A stretch of DNA of 64,000 nucleotides from Saccharothrix obliqua (GCF_019375475.1 NZ_JAHXGQ010000002.1:62001-126000), one strand, 5' to 3'. Shown: positions 15,740-23,606, counted from the first letter of the stretch. The notes: generated from the sequence alone by a model not told the origin. Program-made: numbers and translations.

Positions 15740-17005
15740 ATGGCCGGCGTCGATCGCGTCGACGGCGGACCGCGTACGGCGGTCGTGGTCGGTGCGGGGA
15801 TCGTGGGGCTGTCCACCGCGTGGTTCCTCCAGGAACGCGGCGTCGAGGTGACGGTGGTCGACCGGACCGGCGTCGCGGCGGGCGCGTCGTGGGGCAACGC
15901 CGGGTGGATCGCACCCGGTCTCGCCATCCCGCTCAACGAGCCGTCCGTGCTGCGCTACGGCCTGCGCTCGCTGGTGAACCCGGCCGCGCCGCTGCACGTG
16001 CCGCTGACCTTCGACCCCGGTCTCTGGGGCTTCCTGACCAGGTTCGCCGCGAACTGCCGGTGGCCCGCGTGGAACCGGGCGGTGCGCGCGAACCTGTCGT
16101 TCAACGAGGAGTGCATCGAGGCGTTCGACGTCCTCACCTCGAACGGCGTGGAGGCGGTGACCGTCGACGCCCCGATCACCGCCGGTTTCGAGACGGCCGC
16201 GCAGGCGGGCGGGCTGCTGCGGGAGCTGCGGCGGATGGCCGACCAGGGCCAGCCGGTGCCGCACGCCGAGCTGTCCGCCGAGGAGCTGCGCGAGCACGTG
16301 CCGCTCGCGTCGGACGCGCTGCGCGCCGGTGTCCGGGTGGACGAGCAGCGCTACATCGACCCGGGTGCGTTCGTGCAGGCGCTGGCCCGCGCGGTGGTGG
16401 CGCGTGGTGCGACGATCCGGCTGTTCGAGGTCGGCAGCGTGCGCCCGTACAGCAAGGGCGTGACCGTCCACCCGCGTTCCGGCGCCGCCGACCCGGTGGT
16501 CGCGGACGTGGCGGTGGTGGCCACCGGCGCGTGGCTGTCCCGGCTCGCCCGGAGCTGGGGCGTGCGGACGCCGGTGCGGGCCGGGCGCGGGTACTCGTTC
16601 ACGGTGCCGGTCGAGCACCCCGTGCCCGGCCCGGTGTACCTGCCGGACGTGCGGGTCGCGTGCACGCCGTACCGCGACGGCCTGCGCGTGGCGGGCACGA
16701 TGGAGTTCCGCGACCCGGACGCGCCTGGTGTCACGGCGCGACTGGACGCGATCATCGCGTCCGCCCGGCCGCTGCTGCGTGGCGTGCGCTGGGGCGAGCG
16801 GTCCGACGTGTGGGTCGGTCCGCGACCCGTGACGCCCGACGGGCGGCCCGTGATCGGCGCCGTCCGGGCGCCCAACGTGTACGTCGCCGGCGGCCACGGC
16901 ATGTGGGGCCTGGCGCACGGCCCGATCACCGGGCGGATGCTCGCCGAGCAGGTCACCACCGGCAAGCAGCCCACCGCGCTGCGCGAGTTCGACCCGTTGC
17001 GCTGA
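15740..17005 (+). CDS. FAD-dependent D-amino-acid dehydrogenase/oxidase (DadA-like)
   Basis: 421 residues. The N-terminal FAD-binding dinucleotide fold VVVGAGIVGLSTAWFLQERGVEVTVVDR is followed by GASWGNAGWIAPGLAIP, a hallmark of DadA-type enzymes. The C terminus has the second FAD contact (RPVTPDGRPVIGAVRAPNVYVAGGHGMWGLAHGP). These enzymes oxidatively deaminate D-amino acids or proline-like substrates. The ATG at 15740 is preceded by GGAGG at 5 nt. It lies directly downstream of a PucR-type regulator on the same strand, so regulated amino-acid catabolism is likely; the exact substrate cannot be read from the sequence. Confidence 0.82.
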   Translation: MAGVDRVDGGPRTAVVVGAGIVGLSTAWFLQERGVEVTVVDRTGVAAGASWGNAGWIAPGLAIPLNEPSVLRYGLRSLVNPAAPLHVPLTFDPGLWGFLTRFAANCRWPAWNRAVRANLSFNEECIEAFDVLTSNGVEAVTVDAPITAGFETAAQAGGLLRELRRMADQGQPVPHAELSAEELREHVPLASDALRAGVRVDEQRYIDPGAFVQALARAVVARGATIRLFEVGSVRPYSKGVTVHPRSGAADPVVADVAVVATGAWLSRLARSWGVRTPVRAGRGYSFTVPVEHPVPGPVYLPDVRVACTPYRDGLRVAGTMEFRDPDAPGVTARLDAIIASARPLLRGVRWGERSDVWVGPRPVTPDGRPVIGAVRAPNVYVAGGHGMWGLAHGPITGRMLAEQVTTGKQPTALREFDPLR

Positions 17006-17030
17006 CCCACGCACCACCGGAGACACCGCG

Positions 17031-17192
17031 ATGAACCACCAGGACACGCCGCTGACCGAGGGTGAACGCGCCGAGCTGGCGTGGCTGCGCTCGGAGAACA
17101 CGTTCCTGCGCGTGCAGCGGGACATCCTCATGCGCATCGCGACCGATTACGCCCACGACATGGACGCCATGCTCCGCCGGCGCGACCACTGA
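17031..17192 (+). CDS. Small coiled-coil protein (53 aa)
   Basis: 53 residues: TPLTEGERAELAWLRSENTF followed by LRVQRDILMRIATDYAHDM. The pattern ELxxLRxENxxLRxxRDIL resembles the C-terminal coiled coil of IS3-type OrfA transposase subunits. There is no helix-turn-helix, no OrfB and no inverted repeat, so I regard it as a stand-alone small protein or a domesticated remnant. GGAGA lies 8 nt before the ATG. It sits 25 bp after the oxidase gene, possibly in the same transcript. Two such proteins could dimerise through the leucine heptads. Confidence 0.6.
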   Translation: MNHQDTPLTEGERAELAWLRSENTFLRVQRDILMRIATDYAHDMDAMLRRRDH

Positions 17193-17311
17193 ACCACCCC
17201 CCGTCCGCGGGGGCCGGAGACGTTGAACCACCCGGCCACCGCGGACCTGTCGCCGTCAGGGCGGCCCCGCCCCGCGGGTCGCCCTGGCGGCTCACGGCAT
17301 TCGGAGAAAAA

Positions 17312-17761
17312 ATGACCAAGCACATCTGGCTGACCCCGCAGGCCCACGACCGGCTCCAGGCCGAACTCGCGGAACTGCTCGCACTGCCCGCGCCGCGCGA
17401 GGACGAAGCCGAGCCCGCCGTGCTCACCCGGCGGCAGCGCGACCTGCGCATCCGGGAGGTGCGGGAGCTGCTGGCCAAGGCGATCGTCGGCGAGGACCCG
17501 CCGGACGACGGCGTCGCCGAGCCCGGCATGGTGCTGACCGTCCGCTTCGACGACACGGACGAGACGGAGACGTTCCTGCTCGGCGTGCGCGACGTGGAGC
17601 ACGGCGACCTGGAGGTCTACTCCCCCGGCTCGCCGCTGGGCACGGCGTTGAGCGGGGCGCGGCCGGGTGACCAGCGCTCCTACCCGCTGCCCAACGGCAA
17701 CACCATGCGGGTCACCCTGCTCAAGGCCGTGCCCTACGGGCACCACAGCAAGGCGTCCTGA
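17312..17761 (+). CDS. GreA/GreB family transcription elongation factor-like protein
   Basis: 149 residues. A predicted N-terminal coiled coil (about 1-60, LTPQAHDRLQAELAELLALP, acidic tip EDEAEP, then TRRQRDLRIREVRELLAKA) is followed by a C-terminal FKBP-like domain. The latter has the conserved Gre signature SPLGTALSGARPGDQRSYPLPNG. Gre factors enter the RNA polymerase secondary channel to rescue backtracked complexes. This one is slightly short, and its coiled-coil tip differs from canonical GreA. CGGAG precedes the ATG by 6 nt. It ends 3 bp before a convergent TetR gene. Confidence 0.75.
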   Translation: MTKHIWLTPQAHDRLQAELAELLALPAPREDEAEPAVLTRRQRDLRIREVRELLAKAIVGEDPPDDGVAEPGMVLTVRFDDTDETETFLLGVRDVEHGDLEVYSPGSPLGTALSGARPGDQRSYPLPNGNTMRVTLLKAVPYGHHSKAS

Positions 17762-17764
17762 CGA

Positions 17765-18397
17765 TCAGGCCCGCCGCCAGCGCCACGCGAACTCGCCGGG
17801 CGCGGGCGGCGGGCCCGGCAGGTCCGACCCGCCGGTGCGGGCGAGGCTGTCCACCAGCATCGCCAGCACGCGGCGGCGCAGTTCGGCGGTGCGTGCCCGG
17901 TCCGGCACCCGCACCGCCGCGCAGCTCTCCAGCACCAGGCCGATGTCCTGGGTGACGACGTCCGCGCGCAGCCGTCCCGTGGCGTGCGCGCGGGCCACCA
18001 GCGCGTCGGCGAGTTCGCCGGAGCGCGCCGCGTCCGCGCCCATCTCCGGCGTGGGCGTGAAAGTGCCGGCCAGGTGCACCGTCAGCGAGTGCACGTCGGC
18101 GTCCACGACGCGGCCGAGGAAACCGGTGAACGCGGTCCAGCCGTCCGGTTCGGCGAGGGCCGCCTCCGCTTCGGCGTTGTAGCGGCGCAGCCCGTCGTGG
18201 CACAGCTTCCGCAGCAGGTCCTCCTTGCCGGGGTAACGCCGGTAGAGGGCGCTGATGCCCACCCCCGCGTGCTTCGCGACGTCGGAGATCGGTGAGCGCG
18301 GGTCGTTCAGGAACACCTCGCGCGCGGCTTCGAGGATCGCCTCGTCGTTGAGGGCCGCCTGCTTGCGGCGCCCGCTGGTGTCGTTCGGTGACGGCAT
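17765..18397 (-). CDS. TetR family regulator of the divergent epoxide hydrolase
   Basis: About 210 residues. Helix-turn-helix: LNDEAILEAAREVFLNDPRSPISDVAKHAGVGISALYRRYPGKEDLL (about 18-65). The C-terminal domain resembles TetR_C_33-type ligand domains. The ATG at 18397 is used; a GTG two codons upstream is the alternative. No strong ribosome site precedes either, and a TAATCT -10-like hexamer lies close, so the mRNA may be nearly leaderless. Two palindromes in the intergenic region with the divergent hydrolase are its likely operators. Confidence 0.83.
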   Translation of the reverse strand: MPSPNDTSGRRKQAALNDEAILEAAREVFLNDPRSPISDVAKHAGVGISALYRRYPGKEDLLRKLCHDGLRRYNAEAEAALAEPDGWTAFTGFLGRVVDADVHSLTVHLAGTFTPTPEMGADAARSGELADALVARAHATGRLRADVVTQDIGLVLESCAAVRVPDRARTAELRRRVLAMLVDSLARTGGSDLPGPPPAPGEFAWRWRRA

Positions 18398-18415
18398 GGT
18401 CACCAGATTAGCACT

Positions 18416-18467
18416 GGAACGGATCGTTCCGCTCCGCTACCGTAGCAACGGAACAAACCATTCCGTT
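18416..18467. promoter_or_regulatory. Two palindromic operators between TetR and epoxide hydrolase
   Basis: Perfect inverted repeats GGAACG-GAT-CGTTCC (18416-18430) and AACGGAA-CAAACCA-TTCCGTT (18447-18467) share the half-site core GGAAC/GTTCC. They fill the 89-bp divergent promoter region. This suggests TetR autoregulation and control of the hydrolase. Confidence 0.7.
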
Positions 18468-18486
18468 CCGCTTCCGAGGAGAGACC

Positions 18487-19611
18487 ATGGCCGAGATCCG
18501 CCCGTTCCGCGTCGACGTGCCGCAGGAGCGCTTGGACGACCTCCACCGCCGCCTGCGGACCGCCCTGTGGCCCGACGAGCTGCCCGGTGTCGCCGACGCG
18601 TACGGCGTGCCGAACGAGCGCGTGCGCCGCCTCGCCCGGCACTGGCTGGAGTTCGACTGGCGCGCCTTCGAAGCACGGCTCAACGCCCACCCGCAGTTCG
18701 TCACCACCATCGACGGCGAGGACATCCACTTCCTGCACGTGCGGTCGTCCCGCCCGGACGCCACGCCGCTGGTCCTCACCCACGGCTGGCCCGGCTCCGT
18801 GGTGGAGTACCTGGACGTCATCGCGCCGCTGACCGAGCCCGACGACGACCAGCCCGCGTTCCACGTGGTGATCCCGTCGCTGCCGGGCTTCGGCTTCTCC
18901 GGCCCGACCCGCACCCCGGGCTGGGGCCGCCACCGCACCGCCCGCGCGTGGGTCGAGCTGATGCGCCGCCTCGGGTACCGGCGGTACGGCGCGGTCGGCA
19001 ACGACGGCGGTTCGATGATCTCACCCGAGATCGGCCGCCTCGACGACGGCGTGATCGGCGTCCACGTCACCCAGGTGTTCTCGTTCCCGTCCGGCGACCC
19101 GGCCGAGTTCGTCGGCCTGAGCGAGGCCGACCAGGCGGCCCTCGAGCACCTGGAGTGGTTCTACGCCAACAAGTTCGCGTTCAACCAACTGCACAGCCAG
19201 CAGCCGCAGACGCTCGCCTTCGCGCTCGCCGACTCGCCGGTCGGCCTGCTCGGCTGGAACGCCCAGCTGTTCGGCGAGTCGCTGGACGACGACTTCGTCG
19301 TGGCGAACGTCGCGCTCTACTGGCTGACCGGCACCGGCGGCTCCTCGATCCGGTTCTACTACGAGGACGCGCACCACGCCGAGCCGTCCGCCGGCCCGAC
19401 CACCAAACCGCTGGGCCTGGCCATGTTCGCGGGCGACTTCCAGTCCATCCGGCGCTTCGCCGAACGCGACCACGCGAACATCGTCAGCTGGAACTCCTAC
19501 GGGCACGAGGCGAACGGCAGCGCCAACGACGCCGCCGGGCACTACGCCGCGCACGAGGCGCCCGAGGTCGTCGTGGCCGACATCCGGCGGTTCTACGCGG
19601 CGTTGGCCTGA
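18487..19611 (+). CDS. Epoxide hydrolase (EHN domain, alpha/beta hydrolase)
   Basis: 374 residues. An N-terminal EHN domain (RPFRVDVPQERLDDLHRRLR) precedes an alpha/beta-hydrolase core. The oxyanion-hole motif is HGWPGS (about 99-104). The nucleophile elbow is GNDGGS, with Asp as the expected nucleophile. The C-terminal catalytic His is probably in AGHYAAHEAPE. It would hydrolyse an epoxide to a diol. GAGGAGAGACC precedes the ATG. It is divergent from a TetR gene with paired palindromes, so expression is probably substrate-induced. A paralogue with different active-site surroundings lies at 58.9-60.2 kb. Confidence 0.85.
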   Translation: MAEIRPFRVDVPQERLDDLHRRLRTALWPDELPGVADAYGVPNERVRRLARHWLEFDWRAFEARLNAHPQFVTTIDGEDIHFLHVRSSRPDATPLVLTHGWPGSVVEYLDVIAPLTEPDDDQPAFHVVIPSLPGFGFSGPTRTPGWGRHRTARAWVELMRRLGYRRYGAVGNDGGSMISPEIGRLDDGVIGVHVTQVFSFPSGDPAEFVGLSEADQAALEHLEWFYANKFAFNQLHSQQPQTLAFALADSPVGLLGWNAQLFGESLDDDFVVANVALYWLTGTGGSSIRFYYEDAHHAEPSAGPTTKPLGLAMFAGDFQSIRRFAERDHANIVSWNSYGHEANGSANDAAGHYAAHEAPEVVVADIRRFYAALA

Positions 19612-19624
19612 CCCCGTGCCGTTC

Positions 19625-19651
19625 GCCCGTTCCGGGCACGGCGGAACGGGC
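19625..19651 (+). terminator. Hairpin after epoxide hydrolase (with alternative pairing)
   Basis: Perfect 9-bp stem GCCCGTTCC / GGAACGGGC with a 9-nt loop, 13 bp after the hydrolase stop. A competing 7-bp pairing (CCGTGCC at 19614-19620 with GGCACGG at 19635-19641) is mutually exclusive with it. Confidence 0.5.
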
Positions 19652-19671
19652 GCGGTGGCACACTGGCCGCC

Positions 19672-20154
19672 ATGATCGAGACCGCGCAGCTGGCCGGGTT
19701 CTTCGCCGCGCACGCCGTTTGGAGCGTTTCGGACGGCGAGGCGTTGATCCCGCTGATCGGTTACGAGCACCCGGACGGCTCCCGGGGCATGGACCGCTTC
19801 CTGCACGAGGACATCGCCGACGGTGCGCACGCGGCGCTGGAGTCGTTGCAGGACAACTCGAACGGCTACGCGCGGGCGGCCGTCGCGATCGACGCCTTCC
19901 TCCACGTCGCCGGCGGCAAGGTGGACGCGTTGATCGTGGAGGCCCACCAGTACGGCCTCACCCCGGGCCGGTTGAAGGTGGCCGTGCCCTACCGTCCGCG
20001 GACCGAGACGTCCACGTTCGCCGTGTACCGCGCGAAGGTCCTGGAGAGCATGGATGACCAGGACACGCTGATGAACGCGTTCTTCGACGGCGTGGACGCG
20101 CACGAGGACGCGGCTCCCGTGTGGCACAACGCGTACGAAGACGTGTCGGTGTGA
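19672..20154 (+). CDS. Hypothetical protein coupled to cbiZ
   Basis: 160 residues, mixed alpha/beta, with no signal peptide or membrane segment: FFAAHAVWSVSDGEALIPLIGYEHPDGSRGMDRFLHEDIADG near the start, then AVAIDAFLHVAGGKVDALIVEAHQYGL. The stop overlaps the GTG of the cbiZ gene by 4 bp, so the two are translationally coupled. I do not recognise the family. The coupling suggests a role with the corrinoid-salvage enzyme or accidental operon sharing. The start ATG at 19672 has no strong ribosome site (GGCCGCC). Confidence 0.65.
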   Translation: MIETAQLAGFFAAHAVWSVSDGEALIPLIGYEHPDGSRGMDRFLHEDIADGAHAALESLQDNSNGYARAAVAIDAFLHVAGGKVDALIVEAHQYGLTPGRLKVAVPYRPRTETSTFAVYRAKVLESMDDQDTLMNAFFDGVDAHEDAAPVWHNAYEDVSV

Positions 20155-20774
20155 TCCCGTCCGAAGTGGCGCAACCGGACAACGGCCGGCCCGCGCTGGT
20201 GTGGCGGTTCCCGCCCGGTGTGCGATCGGTGTCCACCGCGGTCGTTGGCGGTGGTATCGGGCCGTGCCGATGGGTGGTCAACGTCGAGGTGGACGACGAG
20301 TACCACCGGGACCCGGTCGAGCACGTCCGGGCGTTGGCCGCCGAGTGGGGCCTCGCGGGCCGGGGCTCCGGGCTGCTGACGGCGGCGGCGGTGCGCGAGC
20401 ACGTGACGGCGACCGCGGGCGGGGTCGAGTGCGTGGTCACGGTGGGCCTGAGCCACCCGACGCTCGCCGCCGCGCCCGACACCGACTCGCCGCGGGGTCC
20501 GGGCACGATCAACACCGTGTGCTGGGTGCCGGTGGCGTTGGCGGACGGTGCTTTGGTCAACGTCGTGGTGACCGCGACGGAGGCCAAGGCGCAGGCGCTC
20601 GTCGACGCGGGTGTGGCCGGCACCGGTACGCCCAGCGACGCGATCGTGGTGTGCTGCCCGGAGGGTGGCGGGGAGCCTTACGGCGGGCCGAGGTCGACTT
20701 GGGGGCGGCACGTCGCGGACGCCGTGCACCACGCCACCCTGGACGGCGCGCGACGCTGGCTAGCGAGGGTGTGA
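20151..20774 (+). CDS. cbiZ: Adenosylcobinamide amidohydrolase
   Basis: 207 residues. The diagnostic CbiZ segments are present: ECVVTVGLSHP, RGPGTINTVCWVPVALADGALVNVVVTATEAKAQALVDAGV, TGTPSDAIVVCCPEGG, then YGGPRSTWGRHVADAVHHA. The enzyme cleaves the amide bond of adenosylcobinamide (or pseudo-B12-type corrinoids) to adenosylcobyric acid, allowing salvage and remodelling into cobalamin. No other cobalamin-biosynthesis gene is in the window, but the B12-dependent methionine synthase is at 39.8-43.4 kb. The GTG at 20151 overlaps the preceding stop. It is followed by a repeat-rich non-coding region. Confidence 0.85.
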   Translation: MIPSEVAQPDNGRPALVWRFPPGVRSVSTAVVGGGIGPCRWVVNVEVDDEYHRDPVEHVRALAAEWGLAGRGSGLLTAAAVREHVTATAGGVECVVTVGLSHPTLAAAPDTDSPRGPGTINTVCWVPVALADGALVNVVVTATEAKAQALVDAGVAGTGTPSDAIVVCCPEGGGEPYGGPRSTWGRHVADAVHHATLDGARRWLARV

Positions 20775-20788
20775 CTCCCAGGCGAGAA

Positions 20789-20999
20789 GGTCCCCACGCC
20801 GGCGGGGATGGCCCTGGAGGCGGTCGCCGCCCCGCGAAACTTTCAGGGAGCCTGCCTGATAGTTAACGCCCCACCTGACCGCCCTGCGCCAGCGGAGGCG
20901 GTCCAGGAAGCCGCCGCCCCGCGAAACTTTCAGGAAGCCTGCCTGATAGTTAGCGCCCACCTGACCACCGTCTCCCCCACGCGAACAGGGGCGGTCCGG
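20789..20999. repeat. Alternating composite repeat (hairpin A / palindrome B)
   Basis: Type A hairpins with CCCC...GGGG arms ending in GGYSRTCC-like sequence lie at about 20789-20814, 20881-20906 and 20970-20999. The first, GGTCCCCACGCCGGCGGGGA plus TGGCCC, looks like an actinomycete type I-E CRISPR repeat. They alternate with 27-bp type B palindromes at 20838-20864 and 20925-20951 (AACTTTCAGG, 7 nt, CCTGATAGTT), with a period of about 90 bp. The flanks of the two B copies are also duplicated (GCCGCCCCGCG before, CCACCTGACC after). There is no gene in 20775-21020. Confidence 0.65.
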
Positions 21000-21020
21000 G
21001 GCGCGCTCCGGCGACAGGCC

Positions 21021-23048
21021 CTAAGGCGTGAACGAACCGTCGATCGCAGCCGCGAGCATGGGCGACATGGAGCGCATGTAGGTGGCGCTCACGTGGTTGT
21101 CGTCCAGGTACACGTGGACGTTGCCGATGATCGGCGGACACACCTCGTCGTTGCAGTAGTAGTCGCTGAAGTCCAGGAACGACACGTTCGTCGGCAAACC
21201 CTCGATCCGCGTGTACGGCGCCTCCGGCGCGAGCAGGTCGGCACGCGGCGTGTTGCACTCCGGCGCATCGGCACCGTGGTCGGCCGCACACGCCGCCGGC
21301 GCGAACGTGTACCGGGGGTTGTCCCGGGTAGCCAGAACCGGGATGCCCTCCTGCTCCAGGATGCGCCACGCCGCCACGAACCCCGGCGGGGTGCTCTCGG
21401 TCAACCCGACGCGCACGTTGCGACTGCCGTTGGCGAACACCAGGTCCGGTCGCATGGAGACGATCTCACCGATGGCGTCGGCGTTCCAGCGGGTGCACGG
21501 CTTGTCGTTCGGAACGGTCTCCGAGTCGGTGGAGAACGGGCACGCCCCGCGCAGCATCGACACGACCTGCCAATTCCGCTCACGCGCGATCGGCTCCAAC
21601 GCGGCGAGGTACTGCTGCATGTGCGAGTCACCCACGACGACCACCCGCTTCTCCGGGTCGGCCACGGGCGTCGTGCAGATCTCCAGCTCCTTGTTGCGCG
21701 GCGAGACACGGCACCGACTGCCCTCGATCGCCGCGAAATCGTCGTAGAGCGAGATCATCGGCGGAACGACGGGCGCGTTCGGCACGCCCCAATACTCGAA
21801 GTCCGGGGTGTGGGCCAACGCGCCGGGGTGGTCGGGGTCGTCCACGAGGGCGTCGTAGGACGCCGCCTTGTGCTCGCTGATCACCTGCCACCCACCCGCG
21901 ACGAGCAGCACGGGAATCGTGCTCGCCACCGCGAACCGGTACGCGCCCCACCGCGTGCGGACCCCGATCGCGGAGGACCGCACGGGCTCCTCCACCAGGT
22001 GGTGCGTCGCCACGGCGAGGGCGGCGGACAACGCGATCACGCCCAGCCCGCCGACCAGCCCCACCTCCTCGCGACCGCGGGCGACCAGGTAGAACACCAG
22101 CACCGGCCAGTGCCAGAGGTACAACGCGTAGCTGAGGTCACCCACGTACCGCAACGGCCGCGTGGTCAGCACACGGGTCGCGTCCCCCGCCACCACGACC
22201 GCCGCCGCGCACAACGTCGGCCACAACGCCGCGTACCCCGGGAACACGGTGCCGACTTGGAGCACCAGACCACACGCGACCAGACCCAGCACACCCGCCC
22301 AGCCGAGGACGACCCGCGCCACGCGCGGCAGCACGATCGCGTCCGCCACGAGGGCCAGCAGGCCGCCGAGCGCGAACTCCCAGACCCGCGCGAACGAGTC
22401 GAAGTACGCCCACCGCTGGTCGGTCGCCGTCAGCACCACGGAGTACGCCAGCGAACCGGCGAACACCAGCGCCAGCACGACGCCGAGCACGCGTCGCAGG
22501 TCGCGGGCGGCACGGCGGGCGACCAACGCCACCCCCGCCACCAGCAGCGGCCACACCAGGTAGAACTGGCCCTGGATGGACAGCGACCAGAAGTGCTGCA
22601 CCACGCCGGCCTGGTCGTGCTGGGCGAAGTAGTCGGCGGAGTCCAGCGCGAGCCGCCAGTTCTCCGCGTAGAGCGCCGCCGCCACCACCTCGCGGATGGT
22701 CTGGAACCAGCGGTTCTCCGGCAGCACGACCACCGCCGCGACCGTCGTCACCAGCAGCACGACCAGCGCGGCCGGGAACAGGCGCTTGACCATCCGGCCC
22801 CACAGGGGGCGCAGCGCGATGCCGTCGCGGGACGCCGCGCGCACCAGCTGCCCGGTCACCAGGAAGCCGGAGAGCAGGAAGAACACGTCCACGCCGCCGG
22901 ACACCCGGCCCAGCCACACGTGGTAGACGACGACCAGCACGACGGCGAGGGCACGCAGGCCCTGCAACTCGGGCCGGAACCGGTGGCCGCGCGGGGCACC
23001 GTCGCGACCGGGCGTGGGCACCGCGGCGCGCGTCGTCACGAACGGCAA
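21021..23048 (-). CDS. O-acyltransferase with SGNH domain (OafA/YrhL type)
   Basis: About 675 residues. The N-terminal acyltransferase-3 membrane domain (LQGLRALAVVLVVVYHVW, GGVDVFFLLSGFLVTGQL, LSYALYLWHWPVLV, HHLVEEPVR) has roughly ten transmembrane helices. A periplasmic SGNH hydrolase-like domain follows: VVVGDSHMQQY for block I and LDDNHVSATYMRSM for the catalytic Asp/His. Such enzymes transfer acyl groups from inside to outside and O-acylate surface polysaccharides. The TTG at 23048 has GGAG 6 nt upstream; a GTG at 23039 is the alternative. Its leader shares a 31-nt block with neuB, hinting at coordinated control of surface glycan synthesis and acylation. Confidence 0.85.
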   Translation of the reverse strand: MPFVTTRAAVPTPGRDGAPRGHRFRPELQGLRALAVVLVVVYHVWLGRVSGGVDVFFLLSGFLVTGQLVRAASRDGIALRPLWGRMVKRLFPAALVVLLVTTVAAVVVLPENRWFQTIREVVAAALYAENWRLALDSADYFAQHDQAGVVQHFWSLSIQGQFYLVWPLLVAGVALVARRAARDLRRVLGVVLALVFAGSLAYSVVLTATDQRWAYFDSFARVWEFALGGLLALVADAIVLPRVARVVLGWAGVLGLVACGLVLQVGTVFPGYAALWPTLCAAAVVVAGDATRVLTTRPLRYVGDLSYALYLWHWPVLVFYLVARGREEVGLVGGLGVIALSAALAVATHHLVEEPVRSSAIGVRTRWGAYRFAVASTIPVLLVAGGWQVISEHKAASYDALVDDPDHPGALAHTPDFEYWGVPNAPVVPPMISLYDDFAAIEGSRCRVSPRNKELEICTTPVADPEKRVVVVGDSHMQQYLAALEPIARERNWQVVSMLRGACPFSTDSETVPNDKPCTRWNADAIGEIVSMRPDLVFANGSRNVRVGLTESTPPGFVAAWRILEQEGIPVLATRDNPRYTFAPAACAADHGADAPECNTPRADLLAPEAPYTRIEGLPTNVSFLDFSDYYCNDEVCPPIIGNVHVYLDDNHVSATYMRSMSPMLAAAIDGSFTP

Positions 23049-23075
23049 GATCAACTCCGGGGGACGGCACGGGCA

Positions 23076-23148
23076 GGACGCCGACCAGGCTTCCCGGCAC
23101 ACCATGCCGCGACCCCGAACGCGGCAACGCCCGGAACGGTACCCGGCG
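23076..23148 (-). promoter_or_regulatory. Conserved acyltransferase leader element (copy of neuB leader)
   Basis: On the minus strand: block B CGCCGGGTAC (23148-23139), a hairpin GCCGCG/CGCGGC (23125-23106), and block A (23106-23076), identical to the neuB copy at 30 of 31 positions. The hairpin just before block A has a different sequence from the one at neuB but keeps pairing. Block A ends 27 nt before the TTG start. No known riboswitch core recognised. Confidence 0.5.
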
Positions 23149-23233
23149 AAGTGGTGGAACCGTCAACCACCTCGTGAAACCTTCAGCCCGCCCTCAGCCG
23201 GCAGGATGATCGGTCCGACGACCTGGGGAGCCG

Positions 23234-23599
23234 ATGACCGGGTTCGACCTGCACCACGTCCAGCTCGCCATCCCACGCGACGGCGAGGACCGCGCCCGCG
23301 CGTTCTACGTGGCGGCGCTCGGCCTGACCGAGGTGCCGAAGCCACCGGTCCTCGCGGCGCGCGGCGGGCTCTGGGTGCGTGGCGGCCGGCTGGAGGTCCA
23401 CCTCGGCGTCGAGGACGACTTCCGCCCCGCCCGCAAGGCCCACCCCGGCATCCTGGTGGCCGACCTGGACGCCCTGGTCGCCCGGCTGGCCGAGCACGGC
23501 GTCGAGGTGACGTGGGACGGCGACTTCCCGGGTTACCGCCGCTGCTACGCCGCCGACCCGTTCGGCAACCGCCTGGAGTTCCTGACCCCGCTCGCGTGA
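23234..23599 (+). CDS. VOC superfamily (glyoxalase-like) protein
   Basis: 121 residues, a single pair of beta-alpha-beta-beta-beta modules. Segments: LHHVQLAIPRDGEDRARAFYVAALGLTEVPKP (N-terminal module), LEVHLGVEDDF, then HPGILVADLDALVARLAEHGVEVTWDGDFPGYRRCYAADPFGNRLEFLTP. The possible metal ligands are His8, His56 and Glu near the end, as in glyoxalase-like or antibiotic-resistance VOC proteins. The ATG follows GGGGAG. It ends 7 bp before the convergent SDR gene. Substrate unknown. Confidence 0.82.
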   Translation: MTGFDLHHVQLAIPRDGEDRARAFYVAALGLTEVPKPPVLAARGGLWVRGGRLEVHLGVEDDFRPARKAHPGILVADLDALVARLAEHGVEVTWDGDFPGYRRCYAADPFGNRLEFLTPLA

Positions 23600-23606
23600 C
23601 GCCGGG

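Noticed and set aside
13805..17137. 1110-codon minus-strand open frame
   Set aside because: Antisense to the PucR and DadA-like genes, whose domains are clear on the plus strand; His/Arg-rich composition.
17031..17192. IS3 family insertion sequence
   Set aside because: Only a coiled-coil segment resembles OrfA; there is no OrfB, helix-turn-helix, terminal inverted repeat or target duplication.
20789..20999. A functional CRISPR array
   Set aside because: The CRISPR-like hairpins are degenerate, spaced about 90 bp rather than about 61, the intervals contain the same palindrome rather than unique spacers, and no cas genes are present.
20808..23177. 789-codon plus-strand open frame
   Set aside because: Antisense to the acyltransferase and running through the repeat region; no start signal or domain.
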